The notes under the pieces were generated by a model. The model had not been told where the DNA came from. It saw only the letters and a program-made list of their open reading frames with translations, and searched no databases. DNA of 64,000 nt from Phycisphaerae bacterium (GTDB lineage Bacteria > Planctomycetota > Phycisphaerae > UBA1845 > UTPLA1): positions 1-64,000 of the forward strand of contig JAKLKO010000001.1 of NCBI GenBank assembly GCA_023150615.1, in the 5' to 3' direction. A program made the translations under genes and the position numbers. The stretch's first letter is position 1, and every line of letters starts with the position of its first letter. This document shows positions 35,148 to 42,280 of this stretch, in pieces.

Positions 35148-36441
35148 TCCCCCCATTTTGCAGGGTATCGCAAGATGTAGAAAACCCTTGCAAAACCGGG
35201 GTTTTTTCGTGCGCGACCTTGGCCGGTTGCGGCTCGCTGCGCTCCATTGCGTGCACATACTGCGCCGCTTTTTGCGCCGCTTTTGTGCCGCTCGATTCCA
35301 CGCCCATCGTCGCCCGCTCAAAGTCGGCGTCGGTCACGTCAACATAGTGCCGCATTGCAACCGCTTGGGTATTGCCCAGCCACTTCGCTACCACCGCCAG
35401 CGGGAATCGCCGGGCCAGGTCCGTTTCGCAACTTGCCCGCATCGAGTGCCACAAGCGGGGCCAAGGATCCAGCCCGGCCCGTCGGACGATCTTCTCCAAC
35501 GTGGTCCTCAGGTTTGCGTTTGCCCAACCCGCGGGGCCTTGGGCGCGTCGCCGATATTCTTCGGGAATGACGTACTCGGCCCCCACGGGTGCTTCGTCCC
35601 AAGCCGATTCCAAGTAAGGACGGATCGCGGGGAACAGCGGAATGACGCGATAACTTCGCCCCGCCAAGTGTTGCGTTTTGGGGCTTGGTACTGTCAATCG
35701 CCCGCGTTCCCAATCCACGTCTTGCCACCGCAGGCTAAGGGCTTCGCTTGGCACACGCAGACCGGCGAAGCGGGACAAGGCGATAAGCAGCTTCCAAGTG
35801 CCATTGGGAGCGCGTTCAATCGCGCGCAGCGCGTCAGCCACCGGGACATAAGCCCGCCGCTCCGATGCGTCGCCGGGGCGATGCCGAACAAACTCAAACG
35901 GGTTTGCATCCACGAAACCTTGCCGCTTGGCGTGGGCAAAGAACATGCGGGCGTGTTGCAATCGCTTGTGAATCGTCGTTGCCCGCAGGTCCGCAGCCAG
36001 CATTGATTGCCGGAACGCTTCACCCTTGGCCGGCGTCACGTCGGCGAGCGGGCAATCGGCCCCAAAGTATCCCGTCAGCGCGTCAATAACCTGTCTCCAG
36101 GCAATCAGGCTCGCCGGCTTGTAGTCGCCTTTGCGGGCCGCCAGCCAGGCTTGCAGAAACGGCCCAAGCGTTGCCGTTACCTTCGCTTCGGGATTCGCAA
36201 TCAGCCCGACGGCCGCAAGTTTCTTCGCCATGCGCGGTTCCAGGCCCGTCACCCATTGGGCGAGTTCGCCTTCAACGGGTTGCTTGAAGTGAAGCGCTTC
36301 AAGCAATTGCTCCACGCGGTACTTGATGCCTTCGGCCGTGCGCTGGGCAACCTTGCCCAGCCGGATCGTCGGCCGTCTGCCGTCGGGAGCGACGAACAAG
36401 ATCCGCCGGTTTCCATTTCTGTCGCGTGCGATGCTGGCCAT
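34885..36441 (-). CDS. Tyrosine integrase, 3' end running through attL into the tmRNA antisense strand
   Basis: 518 residues in the integrated state. A SAM-like core-binding domain lies at about 90-190, and the catalytic domain follows with Arg229 (AGLRVPSEA), Lys255, His332 and Arg335 (WHSMR), and the nucleophile Tyr366 (MRHYVDV). Codons 433-438 plus the first two bases of 439 are the 22-base attachment repeat (EAAGIEP). The final 79 residues are encoded on the complement of tmRNA and so are host-derived and unlike integrases. In the excised circle the frame would instead continue into 61 residues now at 41985-42171. ATG 36441 follows the small HTH gene by three bases. It is the last gene of the island operon. 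Confidence 0.95.
   Translation of the reverse strand: MASIARDRNGNRRILFVAPDGRRPTIRLGKVAQRTAEGIKYRVEQLLEALHFKQPVEGELAQWVTGLEPRMAKKLAAVGLIANPEAKVTATLGPFLQAWLAARKGDYKPASLIAWRQVIDALTGYFGADCPLADVTPAKGEAFRQSMLAADLRATTIHKRLQHARMFFAHAKRQGFVDANPFEFVRHRPGDASERRAYVPVADALRAIERAPNGTWKLLIALSRFAGLRVPSEALSLRWQDVDWERGRLTVPSPKTQHLAGRSYRVIPLFPAIRPYLESAWDEAPVGAEYVIPEEYRRRAQGPAGWANANLRTTLEKIVRRAGLDPWPRLWHSMRASCETDLARRFPLAVVAKWLGNTQAVAMRHYVDVTDADFERATMGVESSGTKAAQKAAQYVHAMERSEPQPAKVAHEKTPVLQGFSTSCDTLQNGGMEAAGIEPASRGTSGGASTCVVDRLSSSSGTPVDKLPIGPSRRSLVRTRPGSTSEPACWSASRRLAGVGGSTGYALLRSHGIRNVAI
35126..35147 (+). repeat. attL: attachment-site repeat at the tmRNA 3' end
   Basis: 22-base sequence (ggttcgattccc ... gcctcca) identical to 42172-42193. 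It covers the T-loop 3' half and the acceptor 3' strand of tmRNA. The flanking bases differ (preceded by G here and A there, followed by T here and A there), so the repeat is exactly 22 bases. Confidence 0.93.
35181..35207 (+). terminator. Terminator for tmRNA, supplied by the island
   Basis: AAAACCC (35181-35187) pairs with GGGTTTT (35199-35205) and is followed by more T residues to 35207, about 34 bases after the tmRNA 3' end. The hairpin lies inside the integrase coding region on the other strand. In the empty site tmRNA would be followed by the sequence now at 42194 onward, which shows no such hairpin. Confidence 0.65.
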
Positions 36442-36444
36442 GGT

Positions 36445-36612
36445 TCACCGTTTCCTTGTCTTCCCGGCCTTCCGCTTCGCCGGCCGGATGATGATCTCCA
36501 GGTCCAAGGCAAGCGCCAATTTCTCCGCTGCCTCGATGCTCAGCCCGCGCTCGCCGCTCACCAGCCGCGACAGGGCGCTTTCCGCCTCGGCCAGCAGGTC
36601 CGCGGCGGTCAT
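36445..36612 (-). CDS. Small Xre-like helix-turn-helix protein
   Basis: 55 residues. ALSRLVSGERGLSIEAAEKL is the recognition half of an Xre/Cro-type HTH, and LALALDLEIIIRPAKRK the following helix and basic tail; the N-terminal helices are missing or reduced. Such truncated HTH proteins are common in planctomycete islands. The start overlaps the upstream small frame by ATGA and the stop lies three bases before the integrase ATG, so it is coupled to both. An in-frame ATG 12 bases upstream (36624) is possible. Likely a regulator of the island operon. Confidence 0.8.
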   Translation of the reverse strand: MTAADLLAEAESALSRLVSGERGLSIEAAEKLALALDLEIIIRPAKRKAGKTRKR

Positions 36613-36785
36613 ATTCCCCCCCATTCTTCGCCGTCGCCAGCGTGCCCGATGCTGTCGGCACCTTCGGCCCCGGGGCCGGGTGTTCCCATGCGCCGCAGCC
36701 CGTCTCCGCCAGCCGCGTCCAGGTCGGCTTTCGGCCGCGGCGGGGCGCGAATCATGGCCGCATCGTTCGCCGTTTGCCGATTCAT
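36609..36785 (-). CDS. Small hypothetical protein of the island operon
   Basis: 58-residue frame that begins directly after the stop of the coiled-coil gene (TGAATG) and ends with a TGA overlapping the next ATG (ATGA). The sequence is Gly/Ala/Pro-rich, with no recognisable domain. Its reality rests on the tight coupling at both ends and would otherwise be doubtful. Confidence 0.5.
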   Translation of the reverse strand: MNRQTANDAAMIRAPPRPKADLDAAGGDGLRRMGTPGPGAEGADSIGHAGDGEEWGGI

Positions 36786-37535
36786 TCAGGCAGTACCGTC
36801 GTCGCGCGGATACGATCGCCGCTCAATCCCGCGATCGGTCGCAGTGCCGGCGCGCCGGCCGCGGCGTTCGTCGTTAATCGGCCGTGTGCCGCGAGTCGGC
36901 GGATCGACGCCCGGTTGCGCCTCGGTCGGTTCAGCTTCGGCCGGCCGTGGGGCGTTCGCCGGTTGCCACCGCAGACCAAGTTCGCGAACGAGCCAATTTG
37001 TCGGCGGATCGCGTTCGACGAATTGTGGCGCGGGTCGCGGTTGCAGAGTCACCAATGCGCCGCCGCGGAACCGCGGCGTGCCGCTCGCGTCCCGCTCAAA
37101 AAGCCGCGCGTGCCGGTCCGCGAGAAGCGCCATTTCGCGCACCAGGTCTTCCGCGCCGCGGAGACAATTATCGGCGTGCACAGCGCGACGCCGCGCGTGC
37201 CAGAGTGTGACACGGATTTGCCGCGCGAGTTGGTCGTACTCCGCACGTCCACGCTCGGCCGCGGCGCGGAGTTCGCCCATCGTTGCCGCGGCGTGTTGCG
37301 CATCGACGTAACGCTGGATCAGCTTCCGATCGTTGCGCAACATCTCGTCCGTTACGGCGAGCTCGAGGCACAGTTCGGCGAGCGTATTCAGGGCCGGTTC
37401 GGGCGGAACGTCGCCCGCCTGGAGCACGTCGGCCAGCGCACGCGCGTAGGCGGTCCAGTTCTCGTCGCGCTCGCGCTCGCGTGCGGCCGCAATCGACGCT
37501 CTTTTCGACGCAATTTCGTTTTCAATTTGAGACAT
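36786..37535 (-). CDS. Coiled-coil hypothetical protein of the island
   Basis: 249 residues. The first 160 are predicted helical with heptad-like charge patterns (MSQIENEIASKRASIAAARERERDENW, ELRAAAERGRAEYDQLARQIRVTLWHARRRAVHADNCLRGAEDLVREM). The C-terminal 60 are Pro/Arg-rich and probably disordered. ATG 37535 has AAGGAG nearby. No family recognised. It lies between the replication gene and the small HTH gene, so a replication accessory or partition role is possible but unproven. Confidence 0.7.
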   Translation of the reverse strand: MSQIENEIASKRASIAAARERERDENWTAYARALADVLQAGDVPPEPALNTLAELCLELAVTDEMLRNDRKLIQRYVDAQHAAATMGELRAAAERGRAEYDQLARQIRVTLWHARRRAVHADNCLRGAEDLVREMALLADRHARLFERDASGTPRFRGGALVTLQPRPAPQFVERDPPTNWLVRELGLRWQPANAPRPAEAEPTEAQPGVDPPTRGTRPINDERRGRRAGTATDRGIERRSYPRDDGTA

Positions 37536-37548
37536 GGTGGCTCCTTAA

Positions 37549-37764
37549 TTAGATGCGCCGGCGGCGCGCGCAGCGCGTCGCCTCGACGCCGTGTTTCAGA
37601 TTGAATTCATGGACCGCCGCAGCACGAAGCGTGGGGAGTTTTTCCGAAACGCGCGCAACCGCTTCTGTCGCGGTGAATCCGCGCGCGTCGCCTGCCCGAC
37701 CAGTTCGACGAATCGCGCCCCGGGCCGGACCGCCCTTTTTCATTTTGTGTTCGACATTAATCAC
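37549..37764 (-). CDS. Small basic hypothetical protein of the island
   Basis: 71 residues from GTG 37764, chosen because CGGAGG (37773-37778) lies eight bases upstream; a TTG at 37770 is too close to it. Basic and Ala-rich, with a possible helical segment (FTATEAVARVSEKLPTLRAAAVHEF). No family recognised. It starts 20 bases after the Prim-Pol gene stop and ends 13 bases before the next start. Confidence 0.6.
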   Translation of the reverse strand: MINVEHKMKKGGPARGAIRRTGRAGDARGFTATEAVARVSEKLPTLRAAAVHEFNLKHGVEATRCARRRRI

Positions 37765-37784
37765 GATCAAAACCTCCGAAAAAC

Positions 37785-40421
37785 CTACGTCGCCGGCACG
37801 GCGCCGGCGTTTTCAAGTTTCGTCGAGTCACCGTTTTCGCCGGTGTTCGTGGGCTTGGCGACACTGGCGACGGTGACAGAACCCGCGCGATTCCTAGCGT
37901 TCACGGGGGTTTCGTCGCCGTCGCCGGTGTCACCACCCCGCGACAACAGCTGGAACCGATCCGTCGGACGCCCGCCCTTCGGGCCGGGGGGGTCGCCTTC
38001 CCACCGCCCGATACCCGCCTCCACCAGTTCGCCCAGCGCATTCGCCGCCCGCTCGGGATCGCGCCGATACTCGCGGGGTCCGCGTGTCAGGTCGCGCACC
38101 GTCACCGATCCGCCCTTGCGTTCGATCCACTCGATGAGCTGGCGACGGGCGCGGTCTTCCTTACTCTCGGCCAAGACGCCGTACACGCGTCGTCCTTCGC
38201 CTTTGAACCACTCGACCACGGCGATAGCGCGCCGCATCGCGTCCGCGCTGATGTACGCGACGGCATCGCCGCCGGCCGCCACTTCCACGCACGCGAACAG
38301 CAGCGCGATACGAGCGCACGCGCCTTTCAGCTTCGCATAGTGCGCGGCCAGGTCGTCATTGCTGATATCGACCAGCTCGCGCGCGTGGCGGTCGTGCCAC
38401 TCAATCCACTGCCTCTTCGCTTCCTGCCCGATCGGGATGAGCCGCGGCCGGGGGTCCCCGTGCTCATCGACGGCCGGGGGCAGGGCCAGTAGCGCTTCGA
38501 GCAACGTTCGCCATTCCGCGGCCACGTCATCAGGCAGGTCCGCTTCCCTCCACAGCGCCGGCCGGTCCGGCGGGTACGCCACGAGCACGCGGGCGAGCAG
38601 CCCGGCTTCGCGCTCGGCCGTGCCGAAACTGCGCGCCAGGGTGCCGGGCTGGATAGTGCCGAGCACGCTTACCGCGGCCCGCTCTACGAAGTAATTCCCC
38701 TTGCCGCTCTTGCGGTCGATGGTGACGGGGGCCGCGTCGTACATGGACATCCACGCGGGTTGATCGCTTCCCTTTCCGCCGGCCGCATAGCGGTCAAACG
38801 CGCCGCACCACGCGGCCAGCTCGTCGCGAGAGAGCAGCAGCCCAAGCGGATTCTGTTCCAGCAACTCGCCGAGCTTTTCGACGGTGATATCCGACACGAG
38901 CAGCCGGCGTTCAATCGGGCGTTCGGGTTCGTTGGGCGGGTCCGTGGGCGGGCCGTTGCGCTGCGATTTCTTCCACTCGGCCAGCCGGACGTTGTGCCGT
39001 TCCACGTCGCGAACATATTCCTTCATGGCGTCGGTGAAGGTGCGACGCGCCGCCTTGAACAAGTCGATGAGCGCGCGCGTCACGAGCTTGAGCACGGGGC
39101 TTTTCGTGGTGCCCGAGCGTCCGACCAGCACGCCCCACAGTACCGCCGGTTCAACCCAACCGGATTTCACGAGCACCGCGACGCGATTCCCGATGCAGCC
39201 CGCGGCCACCACCAGCGCCGCCAGTGCGGCGAACGCGGCATCCGTGCCAGTCGCCGCGGCCACGCTTTCGACGAAGACGCGCATACGGTCGGGGAGCGCG
39301 ACGACAGGGAAGGCCCGGAACGGCTCGGGCGGGGGCGTGTTTGGTGTCGCGGTGCTCGGGGCCGCAGCGCGCCGAGCTTGCCCATTGTTCAGAGCTTCGC
39401 CGCGGGTGCAGGTGCGTTCGGCATCGTGCAGCCGCTTGAGGATGTCCGGATCGCTGTATTCCCGCGGCGTCGGCGCACCGTTCAGGTATTCGCGAATCGT
39501 CGCCAGTGCGCTGTTGGTGTCCAGGTCGAAGCGAACCGCGATGGATGCCGCGGCGAACAGGCGTCGGGATCCGTCCCGATTGTCGTGAGCGCGCAGCCCG
39601 CGCATCACCGCCAGCGCCCGCATCGCACGCTCATTCATGGGCACCGCCGGCGCGGTCGGGGCCTGTTCCGCCACGGGGGCCACGTCGGCGTTCGCGTCTT
39701 CCAGGTTCCCGCGTGTCACCAGCGCGAGCAGCCACGCGGGCATTTCCGCCAGCGTCGTTTCGTGCGGGCCGTGTCCTTCGCGCCAGCGGTATTGCCCGCC
39801 GCTCGCATGATTCGACGGCGGCGCGACGATGTACCCGCCGTCGCCGCGCACGTCGATTCCGGGCCGCATGTTCGAACGGTTACGGACCGCGCCGCCGGGA
39901 TGCTTGAAGACCAGGTGCCGACCGCCGCCGCCGGTCAGCGCTTCGACCGTCGCGGGAAGCTCGCCATGTTCCCGCGCCAGCTCGGCAAGCGATTCATCGC
40001 CGCCATGCCGCGGGTCCACGTCGATAACGACAATGTCGGTGTCGGCGCCGGTGCGAATGCCGATGTTCGCTTCCGGCCGACGGTTCCACCAATGATCGAG
40101 CTGGATTTCGTCCCGGCTCGCGTCCTTCGGCCCGTGCTTCGTCGTCGGGTGCTTGCCCGGGCTGTCGCAGCGGACCCGACCGCACGAGCAGCGGCCGTCC
40201 CTCACGAAGTGCAGCGGGAGCACGCGCCAACCGCGGCGCGCGTAGATTAGTGCCCAGTCCAAAGGGCTTGACGCGACCGACCCTGAATCGCTAGAATTCC
40301 GTAGCGTTTCAACTGATTCATCGCCCGCGCCCCGCGAAGCCTGCGGGGCGTCGGCGTTTTCCGGGCGAATCATCGCGTTGGGCAGTCTCGACAGCAGCCG
40401 TTCAACGGGCGTTGTCATCAT
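37785..40421 (-). CDS. Prim-Pol and DUF3987 replication protein
   Basis: 878 residues. The N-terminal part (about 50-235) is a bifunctional primase-polymerase (AEP) domain: a Cys/His patch CSCGRVRCDSPGKHP at 78-92, catalytic DVD at 134-136 (VVIDVDPRHGG), GGGGRHLVFKHP, and GIDVRGDGGYIVAPPSNH. A short helical PriCT-like segment follows (about 265-340). The C-terminal 500 residues match DUF3987, a helicase-like P-loop domain, with Walker A GRSGTTKS at about 434-441. Such fusions start replication of plasmids and integrative elements. The start at 40421 overlaps the HTH gene by 20 bases. Confidence 0.92.
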   Translation of the reverse strand: MMTTPVERLLSRLPNAMIRPENADAPQASRGAGDESVETLRNSSDSGSVASSPLDWALIYARRGWRVLPLHFVRDGRCSCGRVRCDSPGKHPTTKHGPKDASRDEIQLDHWWNRRPEANIGIRTGADTDIVVIDVDPRHGGDESLAELAREHGELPATVEALTGGGGRHLVFKHPGGAVRNRSNMRPGIDVRGDGGYIVAPPSNHASGGQYRWREGHGPHETTLAEMPAWLLALVTRGNLEDANADVAPVAEQAPTAPAVPMNERAMRALAVMRGLRAHDNRDGSRRLFAAASIAVRFDLDTNSALATIREYLNGAPTPREYSDPDILKRLHDAERTCTRGEALNNGQARRAAAPSTATPNTPPPEPFRAFPVVALPDRMRVFVESVAAATGTDAAFAALAALVVAAGCIGNRVAVLVKSGWVEPAVLWGVLVGRSGTTKSPVLKLVTRALIDLFKAARRTFTDAMKEYVRDVERHNVRLAEWKKSQRNGPPTDPPNEPERPIERRLLVSDITVEKLGELLEQNPLGLLLSRDELAAWCGAFDRYAAGGKGSDQPAWMSMYDAAPVTIDRKSGKGNYFVERAAVSVLGTIQPGTLARSFGTAEREAGLLARVLVAYPPDRPALWREADLPDDVAAEWRTLLEALLALPPAVDEHGDPRPRLIPIGQEAKRQWIEWHDRHARELVDISNDDLAAHYAKLKGACARIALLFACVEVAAGGDAVAYISADAMRRAIAVVEWFKGEGRRVYGVLAESKEDRARRQLIEWIERKGGSVTVRDLTRGPREYRRDPERAANALGELVEAGIGRWEGDPPGPKGGRPTDRFQLLSRGGDTGDGDETPVNARNRAGSVTVASVAKPTNTGENGDSTKLENAGAVPAT

Positions 40422-40635
40422 CGCCCTTTTTCGCCGCTTCGGCTTGCCGGCTCAGCCAGGCTTGAAGGTCGGCCACGGGATACAGCACGGTTCGCCGCTT
40501 GCCGCGGCCAATGCGAAGACATGGGATCGGCCCGCGCGGAGCTGTTAACTTCCAGAGAGTTCGTGCACTAATTCCCAGCGCCTCCGCCGCCTCGCGGGGC
40601 CGCAGCGCCAAGGATTCAACAGTTTGCATCGACAT
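40402..40635 (-). CDS. Excisionase-like MerR/AlpA-type helix-turn-helix protein
   Basis: 77 residues from ATG 40635 (or 40629). LRPREAAEALGISARTLWKLTAPRGPIPCLRIGRGKRRTVLYPVADLQAWL is the HTH_17/excisionase fold with the usual wing and C-terminal helix, followed by a polar tail. Such proteins bend DNA at attachment sites or regulate the element. The longer open frame upstream is rejected as unlike the family. First gene of the replication-integration operon. Confidence 0.88.
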   Translation of the reverse strand: MSMQTVESLALRPREAAEALGISARTLWKLTAPRGPIPCLRIGRGKRRTVLYPVADLQAWLSRQAEAAKKGDDDNAR

Positions 40636-40744
40636 CGCACTGTTCCAACGGGTCGCCGGCCGCGAATTGCGGCCCGCATACCCGTTGGCGCAGCGTTCGG
40701 CAGAAGGATGCTCAACGGTTGGCAATTCGCGCGGAATCGCTAAG

Positions 40745-40767
40745 AAACGCTTGCGTTTGCATGTCAA
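40745..40767 (-). promoter_or_regulatory. Palindrome next to a consensus -35 box
   Basis: On the minus strand TTGACA (40762-40767) is followed within its spacer by the perfect dyad AAACGC-AA-GCGTTT (40745-40758). The expected -10 position has only CTTAGC/TTAGCG, a weak match. It lies 110 bases upstream of the excisionase-like start, so it may be the operator-promoter of the island operon. Confidence 0.45.
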
Positions 40768-40783
40768 AGAAAAGTATTCGGGT

Positions 40784-40804
40784 GTTGGGCAAGTGATGCC
40801 CAAC
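40784..40804. terminator. Perfect hairpin after the 242-residue gene
   Basis: GTTGGGCA (40784-40791), loop of five, TGCCCAAC (40797-40804). On the minus strand it follows the stop of the 242-residue gene by 18 bases and is followed by a loosely T-rich stretch (ACTTTTCTTT). It may be a terminator isolating that gene from the replication operon, or a protein-binding dyad. Confidence 0.5.
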
Positions 40805-40822
40805 GATCCAACGCGCGGCCGA

Positions 40823-41551
40823 TTATTCTTCGTCGCGCTCGCCTTCGCCGGGGGGCTTGGCCCCGAAGAGAATATGGGGCGCGAATTCGCCATTCAACAG
40901 TTTCAACGCAGCCGCCAATTGCGCCGCGTCGGCACAAGCCGCTTTGTATTTCCCGTGCCCGTTGAATTGCTGCTTAAAGAATGCCGATGCAGTCGCTTGA
41001 TCCACATCCGCCAACCGCGCCAGCTCATTGTTGCCGATGGGGTCCAAATTCAGGCAACTACCGTCGGCGTACCTGTGGTGCTTCGTCAGGGCCGCAATCA
41101 GCTTCGCCCGGCCTTCGCCCCGTTCGGTGCTGCGCTTGGCTTTCGTGGGCGACGAATCGTCGCTTTCATCACCTGCTGAGGCGGCTTGCGGCCCGGCGAG
41201 TGCATCGGCTGCGGCGTGGCATACGCGAACGATGTTTTCTGGTTTAAGTTGATCTGGGTGGGCTGGTCGCGCGTACTGAACCATTTTCTGATTAACGACC
41301 GCGCCGAGCCAGGCCAAAGCTAAAGCAATGTGTCTGGCCGACGGCGGGTCGGTCCGTCGAAGCCGCGTCGCGACGTTCACGAGGAATCGGCCATCGTCCG
41401 ACGACAGAAATCCCGCTGCGGCGCGATCGTCGATTGAGGGCACGCCCTCTGCAAGATTCCGAAGCACGGCCGCGGCTCGCTTGCGTTCCGCAACGGTCAG
41501 TCGCCGTTGATCGAGTTTTCGTTTGGTCGTTATTTCGCGCGGCTCAGACAT
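40823..41551 (-). CDS. Hypothetical protein of the island
   Basis: 242 residues from ATG 41551 (MSEPREITTKRK...). Mostly helical, basic N-terminus, a variable acidic/Ser linker near 120-140, and a C-terminal region with NNELARLADVDQATASAFFKQQF, which reads like a helix-turn-helix. The gene-specific role is unknown; a DNA-binding function is plausible from that segment. In the excised circle it would lie directly downstream of the integrase tail, on the same strand. Confidence 0.7.
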   Translation of the reverse strand: MSEPREITTKRKLDQRRLTVAERKRAAAVLRNLAEGVPSIDDRAAAGFLSSDDGRFLVNVATRLRRTDPPSARHIALALAWLGAVVNQKMVQYARPAHPDQLKPENIVRVCHAAADALAGPQAASAGDESDDSSPTKAKRSTERGEGRAKLIAALTKHHRYADGSCLNLDPIGNNELARLADVDQATASAFFKQQFNGHGKYKAACADAAQLAAALKLLNGEFAPHILFGAKPPGEGERDEE

Positions 41552-41984
41552 GTTGCACCGTCGCCGGGCCGCGTCGCGGCCAGCGTCGACGGTGCGACAA
41601 CGCCGGCCCGACGCTCGGCGGGGGCGACCCGCAAGCCCGGACGAGCTGATTTTACCACGCCGCCGCCGGCGGGCGACCGACTTTTGAACCTGCCTTATAC
41701 AAAAAAGTCCATCAATAACGGGGCGAAGCCCTGCTGCGGCGGGCCTACAAAGGACCCACGCCATGTCGGGAATTGGCCTGTGAAATGATCGCGGAAAACG
41801 CCGTAAGTCTAGTGTTTTCAGTTCTGAAAAACATAGGTTTACGAGCGTTTTCAGCATCAGATGTTCAACTCCGAAATGGGTCGCGATTCGGCGGGCTTTC
41901 GTCACCAAGCCGGTTGACCGGCGGGACGTGTTGACACAGTTCGTTTTTTGCTGGGGAAATCTCGGATGCGGTTCCGTGCGTGCA
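41552..41984. other. Gene-free stretch near attR
   Basis: About 430 bases without a supportable gene, less GC-rich around 41770-41900 than the rest. It holds a cluster of GTTTTC/GAAAAC motifs (see 41794-41854). In the circle it would separate the integrase tail from the 242-residue gene, so it may carry that gene's promoter and recombination-protein sites. Confidence 0.6.
41794..41854. repeat. Cluster of GAAAAC/GTTTTC motifs
   Basis: GAAAAC at 41794-41799, GTTTTCAG at 41814-41821, CTGAAAAAC at 41824-41832 and GTTTTCAG at 41847-41854. The middle two form an imperfect dyad; the outer copies lie about 20 bases on each side. The arrangement suits a cooperative DNA-binding protein such as an excisionase or repressor. 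It lies about 320 bases inside attR. Confidence 0.5.
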
Positions 41985-42171
41985 TCATGGATTCCCCTTC
42001 GCGGCATGAATCATCGCCAGGATCCCGGCCCGGATCGGCCCGGCGAGCGTCGGCCAGGCATCGACCACGGCCGCCAATTCAGGATCCAACGGGGCGTTTC
42101 GTGCGCCGCGTGCGCCGCATTCTGCGCCGCTTTGGTTGTCGCCCCCTTGATTTCCTAATGAATCCGGGATA
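41985..42171 (-). other. Stranded C-terminal tail of the integrase at attR
   Basis: Read in the frame that the attachment repeat imposes on the integrase (EAAGIEP), this segment continues for 61 codons, beginning IPDSLGNQGGDNQ and ending ILAMIHAAKGNP before TGA. The part LDPELAAVVDAWPTLAGPIR looks like a real folded helix pair and is typical of integrase C-termini in related islands. A frame open from ATG 42266 in the host flank covers it, but it has no promoter evidence. I read it as the tail that is joined to the integrase in the excised circle. Confidence 0.8.
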
Positions 42172-42193
42172 GGTTCGATTCCCGCCGCCTCCA
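42172..42193 (+). repeat. attR: displaced copy of the tmRNA 3' end
   Basis: Identical over 22 bases to 35126-35147. It marks the far end of the island; the host sequence that originally followed tmRNA resumes at 42194. Confidence 0.93.
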
Positions 42194-42280
42194 ATCTCAT
42201 CCGGCCTTCGCCATCGCGCTTGATCCACGCACGTAGCCGCGCGGTCCGTTGCACCTCAAGCGACATCGGAGCACTTGCTC

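Larger units (their letters stand above)
35126..42193. mobile_element. 7 kb integrative element inserted in the tmRNA gene
   Basis: Bounded by the 22-base direct repeats, with a 7046-base unit from 35148 to 42193. All genes are on the minus strand: a 242-residue unknown, an excisionase-like HTH protein, a Prim-Pol/DUF3987 protein, four small or unknown proteins and the tyrosine integrase. It has no capsid, terminase, conjugation, toxin or resistance gene that I can see. The replication protein suggests it can copy itself after excision, as plasmid-like or satellite elements do. Complete rather than decayed: every frame is open and the junctions are tight. Confidence 0.88.

Noticed and set aside
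34370..35173. 267-residue minus-strand frame containing GGNRTRVPRHF
   Set aside because: It is the antisense translation of the tmRNA T arm and of the methyltransferase-like gene. This peptide is a known by-product of reading tRNA-like 3' ends backwards.
35148..42171. Prophage
   Set aside because: No terminase, portal, capsid, tail or lysis gene is visible; the replication and integration genes alone fit a small integrative element better.
41985..42266. Independent 93-residue gene at attR
   Set aside because: Its C-terminal 61 residues are better explained as the displaced integrase tail; the first 25 residues come from host flank.
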